A DNA stretch of 17,420 bases from the NCBI GenBank assembly GCA_013694685.1, contig JACDBY010000107.1, forward strand, positions 1-17,420. The letters run 5' to 3'. This document shows, in pieces, positions 14,092 to 17,420 of the stretch. Every line of letters begins with the position of its first letter. Within the stretch, counting starts at the first letter, position 1. This DNA comes from Actinomycetota bacterium. GTDB taxonomy: Bacteria > Actinomycetota > Thermoleophilia > Gaiellales > Gaiellaceae. The notes beneath the pieces were generated by a model. That model did no database searches and was not told the origin of the DNA. It was given only the letters and a program-made list of their open reading frames with translations. The translations under genes and the position numbers were made by a program.

Positions 14092-16206
14092 GTGACACGC
14101 ACAGTCTGGCCGGGCGTACCGTTCCCGCTCGGTCCGAGCTGGGACGGGCGCGGGACGAACTTCTCGCTCTTCAGCGAGAACGCCGAGCGTGTGGAGCTCT
14201 GCCTCTACGACGACGACGACACGGAGGAGCGCGTCCAGCTGCGTCACCAGACGGCGCACAACTGGCACGGCTACCTCCCGGACGTCCATCCAGGCCAGCG
14301 GTACGGCTACCGCGTCCACGGTCCGTGGGAGCCGGCCGCGGGTCGGCGCTTCAACCCCGCAAAGCTGCTGATCGACCCGTACGCGAAGGCGATCGAAGGC
14401 CCGATCCGGTTCGACCGGGCACGCGTCCTCGCCTACGCCCCCGAGGGAGAGGACGTCCGCGACAACTCGGACTCCGCACCCGCCATCCCGCGTTGCGTCG
14501 TGATCGACGAGTCGTTCGACTGGGAGGGAGACCTTCGGCTCGGCCGCCCGTGGGCCGAGACCGTCATCTACGAGCTCCACGTCAAGGGCTTTACGAAGCT
14601 GCTCCCGGGCGTGCGCGAGGACCTCCGCGGAACCTACGCCGGGCTTGCGTCGGAGGCAGCAATCGCCTACCTGCAGGAGCTCGGGGTGACGGCCGTCGAG
14701 CTGCTCCCCGTCCACCACATCGCCGACGAGCAATTCCTCGTCGAGCGAGGCCTGACAAACTACTGGGGATACTCGACGATCGGGTTCCTCGCGCCCCACG
14801 CCGGCTATGCCGCCACCGGAACGCGCGGCGAGCAGGTGCGTGAGTTCAAGGGCATGGTGAAGGCGCTCCACCAGGCCGGTCTCGAGGTGATCCTCGACGT
14901 TGTCTACAACCACACCGCCGAGGGCAACCACCTGGGGCCGACGCTCGGCTTCAGAGGCGTCGACAACGCCGCCTACTACCGTCTCGTTCCCGGCGACGAG
15001 CGGCACTACATCGACTTCAGCGGCACCGGCAACTCGTTGAACCCGGTCAACCCGTCGGTGCTGCGCCTGATCATGGACTCGCTCCGGTACTTCGTGATCG
15101 AGTGCCACGTCGACGGCTTCCGCTTCGACCTCGCCTCGGCGCTCGCGCGCGAGTTCTACGACGTCGACCGGCTCTCCGCCTTCTTCGACGTGATCCACCA
15201 GGACCCCGTGCTCTCGCAGGTGAAGCTCATCGCGGAGCCGTGGGACGTCGGGCCGGGTGGTTACCAGGTCGGGAACTTCCCGATCCTGTGGTCGGAGTGG
15301 AACGGGATGTATCGCGACACGATGCGCGACTTCTGGCGCGGCCACACGGCCGTCGCGGAGTTCGCGCGGCGGTTCACCGGCTCGAGCGACCTCTACCAGG
15401 CCGACGGCCGCCACCCGGCCGCCTCGATCAACTTCATCACCTGCCACGACGGCTTCACGCTGCGCGACCTCGTCTCGTACGACCGGAAGCACAACGAGGC
15501 GAACCGGGAAGGAAACCGGGACGGGACGGACGACAACCGCTCGTGGAACTGCGGCATCGAGGGCGAGACCTCGGATCCGGAGGTGAACGCGCTCCGCGAC
15601 CGGCAGACCCGGAACCTGCTCGTAACCCTCCTCCTCTCGCAGGGGACACCCATGCTCCTCGCGGGCGACGAACGCCGGAACTCACAGGGCGGGAACAACA
15701 ACGTCTACTGCCAGGACAACGAGCTCGGGTGGCTCGACTGGGGGAAGGGTGAGCGCGACGAGGCCTTCTTCGCGTTCACGAAGCGGGTCGCCCGGCTCCG
15801 TGCAGAGCATCCCGTGTTCCGGCGCTCCGCCTTCCTGAGCGGCGAGACCCGCCAAGGCTCGGGGGCGCCCGACGTCTGGTGGTTCCGGCCCGACGGCCGC
15901 CGGATGACGCAGTCGGACTGGAGCCGAGGCGATGCGCTCGCCCTCGGTGCGTTCCTGAACGGTGCGGAGATCCCGACCCCGACGACCGAAGGCGAGCCGA
16001 TCGTCGACGACTCGTTCATCGTCCTCTTCAACGCCTGGCGCGAGCCGGTGACGTTCACGCTCCCCCCCGTCCGGTTCGGGCGTAGGTGGGCGACCGAGCT
16101 CTCGACCGCGGAGCCCGAGCTCCCGCCGAACGGGGCGACCCTGGCGGCCCGCGCCACCGTGACCGTCGTCGCTCGCGCGCTACGCATCCTGCGCCGCGTC
16201 GCGTAG
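14092..16206 (+). CDS. glgX: Glycogen debranching enzyme (GlgX/isoamylase type)
   Basis: GH13 enzyme hydrolysing alpha-1,6 branches of glycogen or limit dextrins, releasing short chains that MalQ can rework. An N-terminal CBM48 domain (about 8-115) begins PFPLGPSWDGRGTNFSLFSENA and contains GYRVHGPW and FNPAKLLIDPYAK, both typical of this group. The barrel shows nucleophile D346 in HVDGFRFDLAS, acid/base E382 in LIAEPWDVGPGGYQVGNFP and transition-state D453 in ITCHDGFTLRDLVSY, followed by KHNEANREGNRDGTDDNRSWNCG. Length is 704 residues, normal for the family. The GTG at 14092 lacks a clear ribosome site but follows a TAGGGT box. The TAG stop (16204-16206) lies inside the left arm of a palindromic family A repeat. 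It is separate from glgE-glgB, with the ABC operon between. Confidence 0.96.
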   Translation: MTRTVWPGVPFPLGPSWDGRGTNFSLFSENAERVELCLYDDDDTEERVQLRHQTAHNWHGYLPDVHPGQRYGYRVHGPWEPAAGRRFNPAKLLIDPYAKAIEGPIRFDRARVLAYAPEGEDVRDNSDSAPAIPRCVVIDESFDWEGDLRLGRPWAETVIYELHVKGFTKLLPGVREDLRGTYAGLASEAAIAYLQELGVTAVELLPVHHIADEQFLVERGLTNYWGYSTIGFLAPHAGYAATGTRGEQVREFKGMVKALHQAGLEVILDVVYNHTAEGNHLGPTLGFRGVDNAAYYRLVPGDERHYIDFSGTGNSLNPVNPSVLRLIMDSLRYFVIECHVDGFRFDLASALAREFYDVDRLSAFFDVIHQDPVLSQVKLIAEPWDVGPGGYQVGNFPILWSEWNGMYRDTMRDFWRGHTAVAEFARRFTGSSDLYQADGRHPAASINFITCHDGFTLRDLVSYDRKHNEANREGNRDGTDDNRSWNCGIEGETSDPEVNALRDRQTRNLLVTLLLSQGTPMLLAGDERRNSQGGNNNVYCQDNELGWLDWGKGERDEAFFAFTKRVARLRAEHPVFRRSAFLSGETRQGSGAPDVWWFRPDGRRMTQSDWSRGDALALGAFLNGAEIPTPTTEGEPIVDDSFIVLFNAWREPVTFTLPPVRFGRRWATELSTAEPELPPNGATLAARATVTVVARALRILRRVA

Positions 16207-16231
16207 GGCCGGGACCCGTCCGGCCCCTACG
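16202..16231. repeat. Family A palindrome shared by the 3' ends of two convergent genes
   Basis: A single hairpin: CGTAGGG (16202-16208) pairs with CCCTACG (16225-16231), then CCGG (16209-16212) pairs with CCGG (16220-16223) past a bulged C24, leaving a loop of about seven bases. It is the same sequence family as the arms at 3347-3455. The left arm contains the TAG of glgX (16204-16206), and the right arm, read on the minus strand, contains the TAG of the HD-GYP gene (16227-16229). It may act as a bidirectional transcription barrier, though there is no T-tract. Confidence 0.85.
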
Positions 16232-17420
16232 GCTCGGCGATCGGCCCGCGGCCGAACACGCCGAGGCACGCGGCCACGACGCGGGGGTCGAACTGCGTGC
16301 CCGAGGCCTCCCGCAGGCGCCGAAGCGCCTCGTCGGGTTGGAGCGCGCTGCGATAGGGACGGTCGCTCGTCATCGCATGGTAGGCGTCGCAGGCGAAGAT
16401 GATGCGCGCCTCGAGGGGGATCTCGTCGCCGGCGAGCCCGTCGGGGTAGCCGCGGCCGTCGTATCGCTCGTGACACGCCCGGACGATCGGGCGGACGTCG
16501 GCGAGCTGCTCGATCGGCGCGAGGATGCGCTCGCCGAGCTCGGGGTGACGCTCGATCACCGCGCGCTCGTCGGCGGTCAGCGGACCCGCCTTCATGAGGA
16601 TCGAGGCGGGGATCCCGATCTTGCCGATGTCGTGAAAGAGCGCCCCGAGCTCGATCCGCTTCAGCTCGGCGGCATCGAGGCCGAGCTCCGCGCCGACCCG
16701 GAGGGAGAGATCGCGAATCCACCTGGCATGCGACGAGGTGTACTCGTCCTTCGTCTCGAGCGCGTTCGCAAGCGCTTCGACCGTGGCGAGGAAGGTCCGC
16801 TCGAGCCCCTCGAACGAGAGCGCGTTCGTGACCGCGAGCCGCGCCTGTGCGGCGATGCCGGTGAGGAGCTCGCGGCGGCGCTCGTCCAGTGGGTCGGCCG
16901 AGTCGAGCTCGACGGCGATGGCCCCGGCAGCGCTCGCAACCGGGAAGGCGACCACGACCGCCACATCGCAGATCGCCTCGTCGACGACGCCCTCCACGTG
17001 TTGGGAGAGCTCCTCGCGCGTGAGCAGGAACGGTCCGTTCGACGCCGCGAGCATGTGAGCCAAGGCCTCGGGCAGGACGTCACCCGCCTTCCAGTACGGC
17101 ACGGTCGGATCGGCCTGCCAGGTCGCGGAGCACGCGATGAGGCCCGTCCCACCGACCGGCATCCACATCGAGGCGCGTCGCGCATGCATGATCCTCGCCG
17201 CGCCGGCCGCGATCCGCGTCGCAACCGACTCGAGCTCGGTGCTGGCGGAGAGCTCCGTCGCGAGCTCGAGCAACGCCTTCGCGCTCTCGGTCTCGCGACG
17301 CTGCTGCTCGTACAGCCGCGCGTTCACGAGCGCCACGGACGCGTGGCCTGCGAGCACCTCGAGCAGGCGCAGCTCGTCCTGGTCGAACCGGTGGAGACCG
17401 AGTTTCGAGACGACGATCAC
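16227..17420 (-). CDS. GAF and HD-GYP domain cyclic-di-GMP phosphodiesterase (N-terminus cut by window)
   Basis: The last 397 residues of a signalling protein; the gene continues beyond 17420, and the GTG at the edge is an internal Val, because the first visible residues are the tail of a GAF domain (KLGLHRFDQDELRLLEVLAGHASVALVNARLY). A helical linker (about 36-55) leads to a second GAF-like domain (about 56-202) and then a complete HD-GYP domain (about 208-390). Its metal and catalytic residues are present: H231, the HD pair 263-264 in LFHDIGKIGIP, H292, H317 in CHERYDGRGYPDGLAGDEIP, and D345 in DAYHAMTSDRPYR. HD-GYP proteins hydrolyse c-di-GMP to pGpG or GMP, with GAF domains sensing a ligand or redox state. 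No transmembrane helix is visible in this part. The TAG stop lies in the shared hairpin with glgX. Confidence 0.93.
   Translation of the reverse strand: MIVVSKLGLHRFDQDELRLLEVLAGHASVALVNARLYEQQRRETESAKALLELATELSASTELESVATRIAAGAARIMHARRASMWMPVGGTGLIACSATWQADPTVPYWKAGDVLPEALAHMLAASNGPFLLTREELSQHVEGVVDEAICDVAVVVAFPVASAAGAIAVELDSADPLDERRRELLTGIAAQARLAVTNALSFEGLERTFLATVEALANALETKDEYTSSHARWIRDLSLRVGAELGLDAAELKRIELGALFHDIGKIGIPASILMKAGPLTADERAVIERHPELGERILAPIEQLADVRPIVRACHERYDGRGYPDGLAGDEIPLEARIIFACDAYHAMTSDRPYRSALQPDEALRRLREASGTQFDPRVVAACLGVFGRGPIAEP

Overview
The window looks like chromosome from a high-GC actinobacterium. Dense GC-rich coding, frequent GTG starts, candidate leaderless promoters of the TAnnnT type close upstream of starts, a caa3-type oxidase and a GlgE-type alpha-glucan cluster all fit. 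Gene style suggests Thermoleophilia (Gaiellales/Solirubrobacterales), but that assignment is an inference from general resemblance and was not tested.

Layout. Positions 1-2734 (minus strand) carry a cytochrome c oxidase operon: ctaC (subunit II fused to a cytochrome c domain), ctaD (subunit I), then the first 36 codons of a membrane protein cut by the window edge. Positions 2766-3346 (plus) hold two small hypothetical genes of 98 and 77 residues, the second ending directly at a large inverted repeat (3347-3455). Positions 3490-11417 hold alpha-glucan/trehalose genes: a compact malQ (minus), divergent from glgE-treS-mak-glgB (plus). Positions 11498-14060 hold a DrrA-like ABC ATPase and two ABC-2 permeases with overlapping junctions. 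glgX (14092-16206) follows. A convergent, partial GAF/HD-GYP phosphodiesterase gene (16227-17420, minus) closes the window.

How the genes work together. TreS interconverts trehalose and maltose, Mak makes maltose 1-phosphate, GlgE polymerises it onto alpha-1,4-glucan and GlgB branches the product: this is the complete GlgE pathway. GlgX and MalQ are the debranching and disproportionating arm. No glgC, glgA or glgP lies in the window. The oxidase and the HD-GYP protein are separate systems.

The least ordinary feature is a set of short palindromic repeats of two families sitting exactly at gene ends. Family A (core GGGCCGGAC/GTCCGGCCC with flanking GTAGG/CCTAC) occurs at 3347-3455 and 16202-16231. 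Family B (core GTGTCCGACT/AGTCGGACAC preceded by GAGCAC) occurs as inverted pairs at 6481-6562 and 11400-11462. At 16202-16231 the two arms of one hairpin supply the TAG stop codons of both convergent genes, and at 11400-11462 the element supplies the last codons and the TGA of glgB. No RNA genes, CRISPR arrays, insertion sequences or transposase genes were seen.
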